Notes under the pieces: model-generated
Told to the model about the DNA's origin: nothing
The model's database searches: none
What the model saw: the letters and a program-made list of their open reading frames with translations, nothing else
Shown: in pieces, positions 10,657 through 20,471 of the stretch
How the letters are laid out: the number at the start of each line of letters is the position of its first letter
Numbering within the stretch: the first letter of the stretch is position 1
Translations under genes and position numbers: made by a program
Assembly (NCBI RefSeq): GCF_000818015.1
Contig: NZ_CP007511.1
Location: 3,110,501-3,174,500 of the forward strand
From: Stutzerimonas balearica DSM 6083
GTDB lineage: Bacteria > Pseudomonadota > Gammaproteobacteria > Pseudomonadales > Pseudomonadaceae
Length of the DNA: 64,000 nt
Reading direction: 5' to 3'

Positions 10657-11348
10657 TGCGACTCGACCGCTACCTCGCCAGCCGCGCACAACTCAGCCGC
10701 CAAGACGTCCGCCGCCTGCTGGCCGAAGGGCGGGCGCGGGTGAATGGCAATGTCGCACTGGAGACGGATCGAGAAATACGGATCTTCGACCGCATCGAAC
10801 TCGATGGCGAACTGCTGCAGCCTGGGAAAGCCGCTCGCTATGTGATGCTGCACAAGCCGGCCGGCTGCGTTAGCGCGACGCACGACACAACCCACAGGAC
10901 CGTGCTGGATCTTATCGACGAACCAGAGAAGCACGACCTGCACATCGCCGGGCGCCTGGACTTCAACACAACGGGGCTGATGCTGCTCACCAACGACGGT
11001 CACTGGTCGCGCCGCCTGACCCAACCGAGCAGCCGGCAAGGCAAGGTCTACCTGGTCGAAACCGAGGACGAGATTTTGCCGGAGTGCATCCCGGCCTTTG
11101 CCAGAGGCCTCTACTTCCGCTTCGAGAACCTCACGACTCTGCCCGCTCAACTCACGCTGCTCGGCCCGCGTCAGGCCCGACTGACCCTGCACGAAGGGCG
11201 CTACCATCAGGTCAAACGTATGTTCGGCCATTTCAACAATCGCGTGACCACGCTGCACCGCGAGAGCATGGGCCCACTGCAGCTCGACCCGGCGCTCCCG
11301 GCCGGCAGCCATCGCCCGCTGACTGAGCAAGAGGTTGCGCAGATCTAG
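10656..11348 (+). CDS. rsuA: 16S rRNA pseudouridine(516) synthase
   Basis: 230 residues, RsuA length. An S4 RNA-binding domain (residues 1-60, MRLDRYLASRAQLSRQDVRR) is followed by the RsuA/RluB/E/F catalytic domain with the nucleophilic Asp in AGRLDFNTTGL and the C-terminal EGRYHQVKRMF. It converts U516 of 16S rRNA to pseudouridine. It is the last host gene before the tRNA and the mobile element. Confidence 0.9.
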   Translation: MRLDRYLASRAQLSRQDVRRLLAEGRARVNGNVALETDREIRIFDRIELDGELLQPGKAARYVMLHKPAGCVSATHDTTHRTVLDLIDEPEKHDLHIAGRLDFNTTGLMLLTNDGHWSRRLTQPSSRQGKVYLVETEDEILPECIPAFARGLYFRFENLTTLPAQLTLLGPRQARLTLHEGRYHQVKRMFGHFNNRVTTLHRESMGPLQLDPALPAGSHRPLTEQEVAQI

Positions 11349-11423
11349 AGGCGACGCGAGTTACCGGAAAAATCATCATCGCCCTTCATTTCCCCCACGC
11401 CTTCTGGTAAAAAGGCAGCCGTC

Positions 11424-11497
11424 GCGGGCGTCGTATAATGGCATTACCTGAGCTTCCCAAGCTCATGACGAGGGTTCGATTCCCTTCGCCCGCTCCA
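11424..11497 (+). tRNA. tRNA-Gly (anticodon CCC)
   Basis: A 74-nt cloverleaf: acceptor GCGGGCG pairs with CGCCCGC, anticodon stem TGAGC/GCTCA encloses loop TTCCCAA with anticodon CCC, the T arm is AGGGTTCGATTCCCT, the discriminator is T and CCA is encoded. The integrase gene begins about 240 bp downstream in the same direction, the usual arrangement of a tRNA gene used as an ICE target. Confidence 0.95.
11480..11497 (+). other. Probable ICE attachment site (attL) in the tRNA 3' end
   Basis: The last 18 bp of tRNA-Gly correspond to the portion used by ICEclc-type integrases at glycine tRNA genes, and composition and gene content change right after it. The matching attR copy lies beyond the window, so the exact core is inferred. 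Confidence 0.6.
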
Positions 11498-11734
11498 CTG
11501 CATCATTCTGCGGACTTCCGCAGAAGTCCAAGAGAGTCTGCAAGTCGTTGCCACACAAAGACTTTTTCTCTCTTTGACGTTCTGCTGTGGTCCACTGCGA
11601 TCCGCCTACAGCCGGGACTTTTAAGTCCACAAACAAGTCCATTTTTGCGGGCGCGGCTGATTCCGGATTGTTGATGGAGAGGCGAGGTCGACGTGACCAG
11701 CATCTGGTTCCTGACTCATGTTCGGAGCAAGAGC

Positions 11735-13588
11735 ATGGCACTCTCAGACCTGGCCGTTCGACAGGCCAAGGCGACTGGCAAGGCATACACCCTCCCTGAC
11801 CTGGATGGCCTCTCCCTGGCCGTCACCGCTGCCGGTGGCAGGACTTGGCACTTCCGCTACTACTGGGCGGGCAAGCAGAAGCGGATGTCGCTCGGCACCT
11901 ACCCGGAGGTGACGCTTCGCGAGGCCCGCAGCCTGCGCGATGAAGCGCGCGCCCTGCTGGCCAAAGGCACCAATCCTCGCGATCACCGCAAGCAGAAGCG
12001 CACCGCTGTCCGGCTCGCCGACGAAAACACCTTCGAGGCGGTGTATCGCAAGTGGCTCAAGCATCGCGGGCTCAGCCTCAAGGAAGGCCGGCAGACGACT
12101 CTCTCGATCCTTCCGCGCATCTTCGACAAGGATGTGCTGCCGACCTTGGGCAAGCAGTCGATCTATGAGATCAAGCGGCCCGACCTCCTGGAGGTGATCG
12201 CCAGGATCGAGAAGCGCAGGGCGCTCTCCGTCGCCGAGAAAGTCAGGACGTGGTTCAACCAACTGTTCCGCTACGCGCTGGTGATCGTGCCGGGCCTGGA
12301 GCAGAACCCCGCCTTCGATCTCGATGTGGTGGCGCTGCCGCTGCCACCCGTCAACCACAACCCGTTCCTGCGCATGGCCGAGCTGCCAAGGCTGTTGCAG
12401 CGGCTGCGCAGCTATCGCGGCCGGCGGCAGACCCAGCTCGGGCTGCGGCTATTGCTGCTGACCGGCGTGCGAACCGGAGAGCTGCGGCAGGCGATGCCGG
12501 ATCAATTCGATCTGGACCGAGGGCTGTGGATCATCCCGCCCGACGTCGTGAAGCAACTCCAGGTGGATATGCGCAAGAAGCGGCAGCAGCCGAAGGACAT
12601 CCCGCCCTACATCGTGCCGCTGTCGATTCAGGCCATGGAGATCGTCCGGCACCTGCTCGATGAGTTCAAGCCGGCCCAGCGCTACCTGTTCCGGCACGAC
12701 AGCGACCTGAAGAAGCGCATCAGCGAGAACACGCTCAATGGTGCGCTCAAACGCATGGGCTATCAGGAACGCCTGACCGGACACGGTATCCGTGGCACGA
12801 TGTCCACTGCGCTCAACGAGATCGGCTACCCGAAAGTCTGGGTGGATGCACAGCTTTCGCATGTCGATCCCAACAAGGTCAGCGCGACCTACAACCATGC
12901 CGCGTACGTGGAGCAGCGTCGACGCATGATGCAGGACTGGGCCGATCGCCTCGACCTCTTCGAGCAGAACCAGGTCGAGGCGGCCAGCATGCCGCTCACC
13001 GTGCATCTGGAAGGCGTGCCCGCATTCCCCACTGAGCAAACCGCAAGCGCGCCCTCTACGCCGGTTGCCGCTTCGCCAAGCCTGCTCGTGACGAAGCCGG
13101 GTGACGCCATGCCGTTGGTTTCTGCCGCCGCACATCGGCTGCCGGCAGTGCCGCCCCAGCGATCGGCCGCGCCGCTGGTACCTTCGGACATTCAGCGCGA
13201 GAGAATGGATTTGTTCGATGTCTTCGAAGCGCCGCACAACCTTCCCGTCGCTGCGTTTGCCAAGATAGCGGGCAAATCCCGCAGGTGGATCAGCTATGAG
13301 ATCCAGGCGGGCAACTTGCTGGCTTTGAACGTGGGCAACCGCGGCCAGCGCGTGCCGGACTGGCACCTCGACCCGCTCAAGCACGAGCTGATCCAGTCTG
13401 TCCTGAAGCTGACCAGGGGTGCGGACCCTTGGCAGATCTACCATGCACTGCTGCAGCCGCGCTCGATGCTGCGGGGGCGCTCGGCACTGGAGGGCGTGAC
13501 TGCCAGCAATCTCGACAAGCTCGTCATGGCCGTGAGCACAGCGGTGAAGGAAAGCGAATGGACCCCGCTGCGGGTCGGGGTCGTGTAG
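11735..13588 (+). CDS. int: ICE tyrosine integrase (P4/ICEclc IntB13 type)
   Basis: 617 residues. The DUF4102 N-terminal arm-binding domain (LSDLAVRQAKATGKAYTLPD, then GKQKRMSLGTYPEVTLREAR) is followed by a core-binding and a catalytic domain with R in LTGVRTGELR, HxxR in HGIRG and the nucleophile Tyr in ATYNHAAYVEQRR. A roughly 200-residue C-terminal extension, as in ICEclc-type integrases, follows. The ATG at 11735 with GGAGC is preferred to an upstream in-frame GTG. It integrates and excises the element at tRNA-Gly. Confidence 0.93.
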   Translation: MALSDLAVRQAKATGKAYTLPDLDGLSLAVTAAGGRTWHFRYYWAGKQKRMSLGTYPEVTLREARSLRDEARALLAKGTNPRDHRKQKRTAVRLADENTFEAVYRKWLKHRGLSLKEGRQTTLSILPRIFDKDVLPTLGKQSIYEIKRPDLLEVIARIEKRRALSVAEKVRTWFNQLFRYALVIVPGLEQNPAFDLDVVALPLPPVNHNPFLRMAELPRLLQRLRSYRGRRQTQLGLRLLLLTGVRTGELRQAMPDQFDLDRGLWIIPPDVVKQLQVDMRKKRQQPKDIPPYIVPLSIQAMEIVRHLLDEFKPAQRYLFRHDSDLKKRISENTLNGALKRMGYQERLTGHGIRGTMSTALNEIGYPKVWVDAQLSHVDPNKVSATYNHAAYVEQRRRMMQDWADRLDLFEQNQVEAASMPLTVHLEGVPAFPTEQTASAPSTPVAASPSLLVTKPGDAMPLVSAAAHRLPAVPPQRSAAPLVPSDIQRERMDLFDVFEAPHNLPVAAFAKIAGKSRRWISYEIQAGNLLALNVGNRGQRVPDWHLDPLKHELIQSVLKLTRGADPWQIYHALLQPRSMLRGRSALEGVTASNLDKLVMAVSTAVKESEWTPLRVGVV

Positions 13589-13624
13589 TCAAACAACGGG
13601 CCGGTAAGGGATGGCCTGGACATT

Positions 13625-13701
13625 ATTCATATTAGTGATACTAATATTCATTTATGGTTTATTGACTATTAGAATACAGTCAATGATCATGGAACCATAA
13701 A
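13625..13701 (+). promoter_or_regulatory. nah upper-operon promoter region with candidate NahR box and nested palindromes
   Basis: Seen: ATTC-N7-TGAT (13625-13639), a LysR-type T-N11-A site centred 95 bp before nahAa; a perfect palindrome ATATTAGT-GAT-ACTAATAT (13629-13647); and nested inverted repeats TTTATGG (13651-13657)/CCATAAA (13695-13701) outside ATTGACT (13661-13667)/AGTCAAT (13678-13684). TTGACT at 13662 can serve as -35 with a poor -10 (GATCAT) 17 bp on, as expected of an activator-dependent promoter. NahR binding is inferred from the similar box in front of nahG. Confidence 0.6.
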
Positions 13702-13726
13702 ACATATAAATAAAGAAGCTAGATCT

Positions 13727-14713
13727 ATGGAACTTCTCGTACTACCGAACAATCGCCGCTTGCCTTTTGATTCCGGTGCCAACCTTTTGGAAGTGCTCCG
13801 TGAGCACCGTGTGGGTATTTCCTACAGCTGTATGTCTGGACGATGCGGTACTTGCCGCTGCCGAGTTATAGATGGCAGCGTCATTAGTTCGGCGGCGAAA
13901 AGCGGTGACTCAAATCGCATCGAAGAGCATTATGTACTCGCCTGTCAGTCAGTGCTCACCAGCAATTGCGCAATTGAGATCATAGACTCAGACGACATAG
14001 TCACTCACCCGGCGCGAATCATCAAAGGCATGGTTGTCGCCGTCGAGTCGCCCACTCACGATATTCGCCGCATCCGCATTCGCCTCGCCAAGCCCTTCGA
14101 GTTCTCACCCGGACAGTACGCGATGCTACAGTTCAGTCCCGAACATGTGCGTCCATATTCAATGGCTGGTCTGCCAGATGACCAAGAAATGGAGTTCCAT
14201 ATCCGCAAAGTGCCGGGCGGGCGTGTCACGGAGTATATTTTCGAGCACGTCCGCGAAGGTACAAGCATTAAGTTGAGTGGGCCTCTTGGTACGGCCTATC
14301 TGCGTCAGGCTCACACCGGGCCGATGCTGTGTGTGGGCGGCGGGACCGGACTCGCACCGGTGCTGTCGATTGTTCGCGGCGCGCTGAAGTCGGGAATGAC
14401 GAACCCCATCCACCTTTATTTCGGGGTGCGCAGTCAGCAAGACCTTTACGACGCAGACCGATTGAACCAACTCGCGGCTATCCACCCTCAACTGACTGTC
14501 CATACAGTGATCGCGACGGGCCCGATTAATGAGGGCCAGCGGGCCGGCCTAATTACCGATTTGATTGAAAAAGACATTCCCTCGCTGGCTGGGTGGAGAG
14601 CCTACCTGTGCGGCGCACCAGCGATGGTTGACGCTCTATGCACCGTCGCCAAAGATCTTGGAATATCGCCCGAGCATATTTATGCCGACGCCTTCTATCC
14701 CAGCGGGGTCTGA
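13727..14713 (+). CDS. nahAa: Naphthalene dioxygenase ferredoxin reductase
   Basis: 328 residues. A plant-type [2Fe-2S] domain (1-90; [11 protein letters not shown] and a later LACQS) is fused to an FAD-binding domain (RPYSMAG) and a NAD-binding domain ([15 protein letters not shown]). It passes electrons from NAD(P)H to ferredoxin NahAb. Sequence and gene order follow the NAH7/NCIB 9816 upper operon (nahAaAbAcAdBFCED). It is the first gene of the operon, and GC content falls well below that of the host genes. Confidence 0.93.
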   Translation: MELLVLPNNRRLPFDSGANLLEVLREHRVGISYSCMSGRCGTCRCRVIDGSVISSAAKSGDSNRIEEHYVLACQSVLTSNCAIEIIDSDDIVTHPARIIKGMVVAVESPTHDIRRIRIRLAKPFEFSPGQYAMLQFSPEHVRPYSMAGLPDDQEMEFHIRKVPGGRVTEYIFEHVREGTSIKLSGPLGTAYLRQAHTGPMLCVGGGTGLAPVLSIVRGALKSGMTNPIHLYFGVRSQQDLYDADRLNQLAAIHPQLTVHTVIATGPINEGQRAGLITDLIEKDIPSLAGWRAYLCGAPAMVDALCTVAKDLGISPEHIYADAFYPSGV

Positions 14714-14856
14714 ATTGCCCCGACCCTGCACCTCTGTACATCGAGAATTCATCAGGAAGACACTTAAATGAGCATCACTAACAACAGCCGCGTCTGAATA
14801 TTTAGGACAGCTGGATGATCTCTAACTCCATCATTACCCCATTTGAAGATAGCTTT

Positions 14857-15171
14857 ATGACAGAAAAATGGATTGACGCAGTCGCTCTTTATGAAATCCC
14901 TGAAGGTGACGTCCTCGGCGTGACAGTCGAAGGTAAGGAACTAGCGCTGTATGAAGTGGAAGGCGAAATCTACGCTACCGACAACCTGTGCACACATGGT
15001 GCTGCCCGCATGAGTGATGGCTTTCTAGAAGGCAGAGAAATTGAATGTCCTTTGCATCAAGGTAGATTTGATGTTTGCACAGGCAGGGCCTTGTGCGCCC
15101 CTGTGACACAGAACATCAAAACATACCCGGTGAAGATTGAGGGCCAGCGTGTGATGATTGATTTGAGCTGA
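14857..15171 (+). CDS. nahAb: Naphthalene dioxygenase Rieske ferredoxin
   Basis: 104 residues with the Rieske ligands C-x-H in CTHGAA and C-x2-H in CPLHQG. It shuttles electrons from NahAa to the oxygenase. The start at 14857 ([14 protein letters not shown]) matches the family; an in-frame ATG at 14815 has a better-looking GGAC upstream but would add 14 foreign residues. The 143-bp gap after nahAa contains only a 9-codon open frame. Confidence 0.93.
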   Translation: MTEKWIDAVALYEIPEGDVLGVTVEGKELALYEVEGEIYATDNLCTHGAARMSDGFLEGREIECPLHQGRFDVCTGRALCAPVTQNIKTYPVKIEGQRVMIDLS

Positions 15172-15240
15172 GAATTTTAATAGGAGGCACCCCGGACCCT
15201 AGAGCGTAATCCCCCCCATTCGATCTCTTTAGGTGAAAAT

Positions 15241-16590
15241 ATGAATTACAAAAATAAAAACTTGGTGAGTGAATCTGGGCTGACCCAAAAACACCTGATT
15301 CATGGCGACGAAGAACTTTTCCAGCGCGAACTGGAAACCATTTTTGCTCGGAACTGGCTTTTCCTGACTCATGACAGCCTGATTCCGTCCCCTGGCGACT
15401 ATGTTACGGCAAAAATGGGGGTTGATGAGGTTATCGTCTCCAGGCAGAACGACGGTTCGATTCGTGCTTTCCTGAACGTTTGTCGTCACCGTGGCAAGAC
15501 GCTGGTACACGCAGAAGCAGGTAATGCTAAAGGTTTCGTTTGCAGCTATCACGGCTGGGGCTTCGGCGCTAACGGTGAACTGCAGAGCGTCCCGTTTGAA
15601 AAAGAACTGTATGGCGAGGCGCTCGACAAGAAATGTATGGGATTGAAAGAAGTCGCTCGTGTAGAGAGCTTCCATGGCTTCATCTATGGTTGCTTCGATG
15701 AGGAAGCCCCTTCTCTCAAAGACTACATGGGGGACGCTGGCTGGTACCTGGAGCCTATGTTTAAGCATTCCGGAGGGCTAGAACTGATCGGTCCTCCAGG
15801 AAAGGTCATAATCAAGGCTAACTGGAAAGCGCCCGCGGAAAACTTTGTGGGGGATGCGTACCACGTGGGTTGGACGCATGCGGCTTCGCTTCGCACAGGG
15901 CAGTCGGTCTTCTCGTCGTTAGCTGGCAACGCAGCTTTGCCCCCAGAAGGTGCAGGTCTGCAAATGACCTCCAAATACGGCAGCGGCATGGGTGTGTTGT
16001 GGGACGGATATTCAGGCGTGCACAGCGCAGACCTGGTTCCGGAATTGATGGCCTTCGGCGGTGCTAAGCAGGAACGGCTGAACAAAGAAATTGGCGAGGT
16101 TCGCGCACGAATCTATCGTAGCCACCTCAACGGCACCGTTTTCCCGAACAACAGTTTTCTGACCTGCTCGGGTGTCTTCAAGGTATGGCACCCGATCGAC
16201 GCAAATACCACTGAGGTATGGACCTACGCCATGGTCGAAAAAGACATGCCCGAGGATCTCAAGCGCCGCTTGGTCGACGCGGTTCAGAGAACGTTTGGGC
16301 CTGCTGGCTTCTGGGAAAGCGACGACAACGACAATATGGAAACGGAATCGCAAAACGCCAAGAAATATCAGTCCAGAGATGGCGATCTGGTTTCCAACCT
16401 GGGTTTCGGCGGGGACGTATACGGCGACGAGGTTTATCCTGGCATCGTCGGCAAATCGGCGATTGGCGAGACCAGTTATCGTGGCTTCTATCGGGCTTAC
16501 GGCGCGCACATCAGCAGCTCTAGCTGGGCTGAATTCGAGGATGTCTCTAAAAATTGGCATACCGAACTGGCAAAGACTACTGATCGCTAA
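15241..16590 (+). CDS. nahAc: Naphthalene 1,2-dioxygenase large (alpha) subunit
   Basis: 449 residues, the same length as the crystallised enzyme, so family numbering applies. Rieske ligands are C81, H83, C101 and H104; the mononuclear iron triad lies in NFVGDAYHVGWTHA (Asp205 bridge, His208, His213) and in GFWESDDNDN (Asp362). It is the catalytic subunit of the alpha3beta3 oxygenase that forms cis-1,2-dihydroxy-1,2-dihydronaphthalene. Local codon use is AT-richer than in the host core. nahAd follows after 15 bp. Confidence 0.96.
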   Translation: MNYKNKNLVSESGLTQKHLIHGDEELFQRELETIFARNWLFLTHDSLIPSPGDYVTAKMGVDEVIVSRQNDGSIRAFLNVCRHRGKTLVHAEAGNAKGFVCSYHGWGFGANGELQSVPFEKELYGEALDKKCMGLKEVARVESFHGFIYGCFDEEAPSLKDYMGDAGWYLEPMFKHSGGLELIGPPGKVIIKANWKAPAENFVGDAYHVGWTHAASLRTGQSVFSSLAGNAALPPEGAGLQMTSKYGSGMGVLWDGYSGVHSADLVPELMAFGGAKQERLNKEIGEVRARIYRSHLNGTVFPNNSFLTCSGVFKVWHPIDANTTEVWTYAMVEKDMPEDLKRRLVDAVQRTFGPAGFWESDDNDNMETESQNAKKYQSRDGDLVSNLGFGGDVYGDEVYPGIVGKSAIGETSYRGFYRAYGAHISSSSWAEFEDVSKNWHTELAKTTDR

Positions 16591-16605
16591 CAGACGAGAG
16601 GGACC

Positions 16606-17187
16606 ATGATGATTAATATTCAGGAAGACAAGCTTGTCTCCGCCCACGACGCCGAAGAGTTTCTTCGTTTCTTCAATTCCGGCGACGAGGCTTTGCAACA
16701 AGAAGCTACCACGTTGCTAACCCGGGAAGCGCATCTTTTAGACATTCAGGCTTACCGCGCCTGGTTAGAGCACTGCGTGGACTCAGAGGTGAAATATCAG
16801 ATTATCTCACGCGAACTGCGCTCAGCTTCCGAGCGCCGTTACCAGCTCAATGAAACCATGAACATTTTCAACGAGAATTATGAACAACTGGAAGTTCGCG
16901 TAGCGCATCAACTGGATCCGCAAAACTGGGGCAATAGTCCAAAGGTGCGCTTTACTCGTTTCATCACAAATATCCAGGCTGCAATGGACGAAAATGAAGA
17001 TTTGCTTCACATTCGCTCCAACCTAATTGTTCACCGAGCACGACGCGGCAATCAAGTCGATGTCTTCTATGCCACTCGGGAGGATAAATGGAAGCGCGGC
17101 GAAGATGGAGCGCGTAAGTTGGTCCAACGATTGATTGATTATCCAGAGCGCACATTCCAGACGCACAATGTGATGATCTTTATGTGA
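16606..17187 (+). CDS. nahAd: Naphthalene 1,2-dioxygenase small (beta) subunit
   Basis: 193 residues of the ring-hydroxylating dioxygenase beta family (cone-shaped NTF2-like fold), with conserved DIQAYRAWLEHC and FTRFITNIQAAMDENED. Structural partner of NahAc; no cofactor ligands. It starts with two Met codons, the first after GAGAGGG. Confidence 0.94.
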   Translation: MMINIQEDKLVSAHDAEEFLRFFNSGDEALQQEATTLLTREAHLLDIQAYRAWLEHCVDSEVKYQIISRELRSASERRYQLNETMNIFNENYEQLEVRVAHQLDPQNWGNSPKVRFTRFITNIQAAMDENEDLLHIRSNLIVHRARRGNQVDVFYATREDKWKRGEDGARKLVQRLIDYPERTFQTHNVMIFM

Positions 17188-17256
17188 CCCAATAATCGCC
17201 TTTACAAATGGTGACTGCTACAAGCTGTCCCATTGTTCAAAAGGAAATTTGTGTGT

Positions 17257-18036
17257 ATGAGCAATCAACAAGTCGTTTCGATAACCGGTGCTGGCTCAGG
17301 AATTGGTCTCGCACTGGTTCGATCCTTTAAGTCCGCCGGTTATTGCGTATCCGCTCTCGTACAAAACGAGGAGCAAAAGGCGAGCCTTTGCAATGAGTTC
17401 AAGGACGCACTCGAGATCGTCGTGGGCGATGTCCGGGACCACGCAACAAATGAGAAGCTGATAAAGCAAACAACCGATAGATTCGGCCATCTCGATTGTT
17501 TCATTGCAAATGCCGGTATTTGGGATTACATGCTTGGCATCGAAGAGCCTTGGGAGAAAATATCGAGCAGTTTTGATGAGATATTCAACATCAATGTCAA
17601 GAGCTATTTCAGCGGTATCAGGGCCGCCCTGCAGGAACTGAAAAAGACTAGCGGATCAGTGGTGATGACCGCTTCAGTGTCGTCCCATGCGGTCGGTGCT
17701 GGTGGTTCTTGCTACATCGCCAGCAAGCATGCGGTCCTGGGCATGATGAAAGCTTTGGCTTACGAATTGGCTCCCCACATTCGCGTCAACGCCGTAGCAC
17801 CGGGCGGCACTGTGACGTCTCTGAGCGGTCCCGCAAGCGCCGGCTTCGACAAAACTCACATGGAAAACATGCCCGGTATCGAGGACATGATCAAGGGTCT
17901 AACGCCTCTTGGATTTGCAGCCAAGGCCGAAGACGTAGTGGCACCCTATTTGTTGTTGGCGTCGCGAGATCAAGGGAAATTCATTACCGGGACTGTCATT
18001 AATATAGATGGAGGGATGGCGCTCGGTCGCAAGTAG
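17257..18036 (+). CDS. nahB: cis-1,2-dihydrodiol naphthalene dehydrogenase
   Basis: 259-residue short-chain dehydrogenase. NAD-binding GAGSGIG near residue 9, NAG in IANAGIWDYM, catalytic Ser in TASVSSHA and YxxxK in CYIASKHAV are present. It oxidises the cis-dihydrodiol to 1,2-dihydroxynaphthalene. The ATG at 17257 follows AAGGAAA; an upstream in-frame TTG is rejected because it adds a tail not found in NahB. Confidence 0.94.
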   Translation: MSNQQVVSITGAGSGIGLALVRSFKSAGYCVSALVQNEEQKASLCNEFKDALEIVVGDVRDHATNEKLIKQTTDRFGHLDCFIANAGIWDYMLGIEEPWEKISSSFDEIFNINVKSYFSGIRAALQELKKTSGSVVMTASVSSHAVGAGGSCYIASKHAVLGMMKALAYELAPHIRVNAVAPGGTVTSLSGPASAGFDKTHMENMPGIEDMIKGLTPLGFAAKAEDVVAPYLLLASRDQGKFITGTVINIDGGMALGRK

Positions 18037-18083
18037 GTTTGTCGCCTATCTTGAAATAATAACTAAATTTCTGGTAAAACCGC

Positions 18084-19535
18084 ATGAATACAAAATTGTT
18101 TATCAACAATGTCTGGGTCAATTCCAGTGACCAACAGACCTTCGAGCGAAAGCACCCCGTCAGTGGTGAGGTGATGACGGAGTGTGCAAACTCCACGGTG
18201 ATGGATGCGTTAAAGGCCGCGCAAGCTGCCCAAGAGGCTTTCCAGACCTGGAAGACTGTTGGACCTTCGGAGCGTCGCCGCCTTCTGCTGAGGGTCGCTG
18301 AGGTTATGGAAAGTAAAACACCCGAGTTTATCGAAGTGATGGCCAAGGAGGTGGGAGCCTCCGCTCTTTGGGCCGGCTTCAATGTCCAGATGTCAGCCAA
18401 TGTGTTCCGTGAAGCGGCATCGCTGGCTACACAAATTCAGGGGGAAACTATTCCGACAGACAAGTCTGACACGCTCTCAATGACGCTACGTCAGCCGGTC
18501 GGTCCGATCCTGAGCATCGTGCCGTGGAACGGCACCGCAGTGCTGGCGGCACGAGCCATCGCTTATCCGCTGGTCTGCGGCAACGCGGTGGTATTCAAAG
18601 GTTCTGAGTTTAGTCCCGCGACGCATGCCCTGATCACCCAGTGCGTGCAGGAAGCCGGGCTGCCTGCTGGCGTGCTCAACTATCTCAACTCTTCGCCTGA
18701 CCGTTCGCCCGAGATCGCCGACGCACTGATCTCAGCCAAGGAGATCCGACGCATCAACTTCACGGGCTCCACCCGCGTGGGCAGTATTATCGCGCAGAAG
18801 GCCGCGCAACACCTCAAGCGCTGCCTGCTGGAGCTCGGTGGCAAGTCCCCACTTATTGTTCTGGATGACGCGGACATCGACGCAGCTGTCAAGGCAGCGG
18901 TGTTCGGTAGCTTCCTGTTCCAAGGTCAGATCTGCATGTCCACTGAGCGCTTGGTGGTTGATGAGAAGATCGCCGACGAATTTGTCGCCAAGTTTGCCGA
19001 AAAGGCCAAGCGTTTGAGCGCGGGCGACCCATGCGTAACTGGCGACTGCATCATCGGCCCAATGGTCTCGCCAAATTCAGGCGAGCGGATCAATGGTTTG
19101 TTCAAGGACGCGATCGACAAAGGAGCCACAGTTGCCTGCGGCGGCATGGCCCAAGGTGCGGTCATGCCGGCCACGATCCTGGATCACGTCAAATCCAACA
19201 TGCGGATCTACGATGAGGAGACCTTCGGTCCCATCACTGTGGTGATCCGTTGCAACGGCGAAGCAGAGGCCATTCGCATTGCCAACGACAGCGCCTATGG
19301 CCTGTCGTCGGGCGTATTTGGCCGCGACATCAACCGTGCTTTGCGCGTGGGCATGTCCATCGAATATGGTTCAGTGCACATTAACGGATCGACTGTCCAA
19401 AGCGAGGCGCAGGCTCCATACGGAGGCACTAAGAACACTGGCTACGGGCGCTTCGACGGCCGTGCTGTGATCGATGAGTTCACAGAGCTCAAGTGGCTGA
19501 CCATCGAGCCTTTCGAGCAGCAGTATCCCTTCTAA
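18084..19535 (+). CDS. nahF: Salicylaldehyde dehydrogenase
   Basis: 483-residue aldehyde dehydrogenase. General base Glu in LLELGGKSP, nucleophile Cys in FQGQICMSTERL, NAD-site segments PWNGTAVLAARAIAYPLVCG and FTGSTRVG, and EETFGP are all present. It oxidises salicylaldehyde to salicylate, ending the upper pathway. Its position between nahB and nahC is that of the canonical operon. Confidence 0.94.
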   Translation: MNTKLFINNVWVNSSDQQTFERKHPVSGEVMTECANSTVMDALKAAQAAQEAFQTWKTVGPSERRRLLLRVAEVMESKTPEFIEVMAKEVGASALWAGFNVQMSANVFREAASLATQIQGETIPTDKSDTLSMTLRQPVGPILSIVPWNGTAVLAARAIAYPLVCGNAVVFKGSEFSPATHALITQCVQEAGLPAGVLNYLNSSPDRSPEIADALISAKEIRRINFTGSTRVGSIIAQKAAQHLKRCLLELGGKSPLIVLDDADIDAAVKAAVFGSFLFQGQICMSTERLVVDEKIADEFVAKFAEKAKRLSAGDPCVTGDCIIGPMVSPNSGERINGLFKDAIDKGATVACGGMAQGAVMPATILDHVKSNMRIYDEETFGPITVVIRCNGEAEAIRIANDSAYGLSSGVFGRDINRALRVGMSIEYGSVHINGSTVQSEAQAPYGGTKNTGYGRFDGRAVIDEFTELKWLTIEPFEQQYPF

Positions 19536-19562
19536 TAAGCACTAACTCCAAGGAATCAAACT

Positions 19563-20471
19563 ATGAGTAAGCAACCTGCAGTTATTGAACTCGGATACAT
19601 GGGCATCTCGGTCAAGGATCCTGATGCGTGGAAATCATTCGCCACGAATATGCTGGGCCTGCAAGTTCTTGATGAAGGTGAGAAGGACCGTTTCTATCTA
19701 CGTATGGATTACTGGCATCATCGAATCGTGGTCCATCATAACGGCCAGGACGACCTGGAATACCTGGGCTGGCGTGTGTCCGGAAAACCGGAGTTCGAGG
19801 CTCTCGGTCAAAAACTCATTGACGCCGGTTACGATGTTCGCGTCTGCGATAAAGCCGAGGCTCAGGAACGAATGGTGTTGGGCCTGATGAAGACAGTAGA
19901 TCCAGGCGGCAACCCGACCGAGATATTCTGGGGCCCCCGGATCGACATGAACAACCCGTTCCATCCCGGCCGCCCCCTGCACGGCAAGTTTGTGACTGGT
20001 GACCAAGGCCTGGGTCATTGCATCGTTCGCCAGACCGATGTCGAAGCTGCCCACAAGTTCTATAGTCTTCTGGGCTTGCGTGGGGACGTCGAATACCGGA
20101 TCCCGCTGCCCAACGGCATGACTGGCGAACTAACGTTCATGCATTGCAATGGTCGGGACCACTCCATTGGGTTTGGTGCCATGCCCGCTGAAAAGAGGCT
20201 CAATCATGTGATGCTTGAGTACACCGACATAGAGGATCTGGGATACACCCATCAACAGTTTGTAAAGAACGACATTGACATTGCCTTGCAACTTGGCATT
20301 CATGCTAACGACAAGGCGCTGACGTTCTATGGCGCAACACCTTCCGGCTGGCTCATTGAGCCCGGCTGGCGAGGTGCCAAGGCCATAGACGAAGCGGAGT
20401 ACTACGTTGGAGACATCTTTGGCCATGGTATCGAGACCACTGGCTACGGCATGGATGTAAAATTGAGTTAA
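19563..20471 (+). CDS. nahC: 1,2-dihydroxynaphthalene dioxygenase
   Basis: 302-residue type I extradiol dioxygenase with two vicinal-oxygen-chelate modules. Fe(II) ligands are the His in GLGHCIVR, the His in RLNHVMLEY and the Glu in GWLIEPGW. It opens the ring of 1,2-dihydroxynaphthalene to give 2-hydroxychromene-2-carboxylate. A roughly 400-bp gap without a gene follows. Confidence 0.94.
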   Translation: MSKQPAVIELGYMGISVKDPDAWKSFATNMLGLQVLDEGEKDRFYLRMDYWHHRIVVHHNGQDDLEYLGWRVSGKPEFEALGQKLIDAGYDVRVCDKAEAQERMVLGLMKTVDPGGNPTEIFWGPRIDMNNPFHPGRPLHGKFVTGDQGLGHCIVRQTDVEAAHKFYSLLGLRGDVEYRIPLPNGMTGELTFMHCNGRDHSIGFGAMPAEKRLNHVMLEYTDIEDLGYTHQQFVKNDIDIALQLGIHANDKALTFYGATPSGWLIEPGWRGAKAIDEAEYYVGDIFGHGIETTGYGMDVKLS

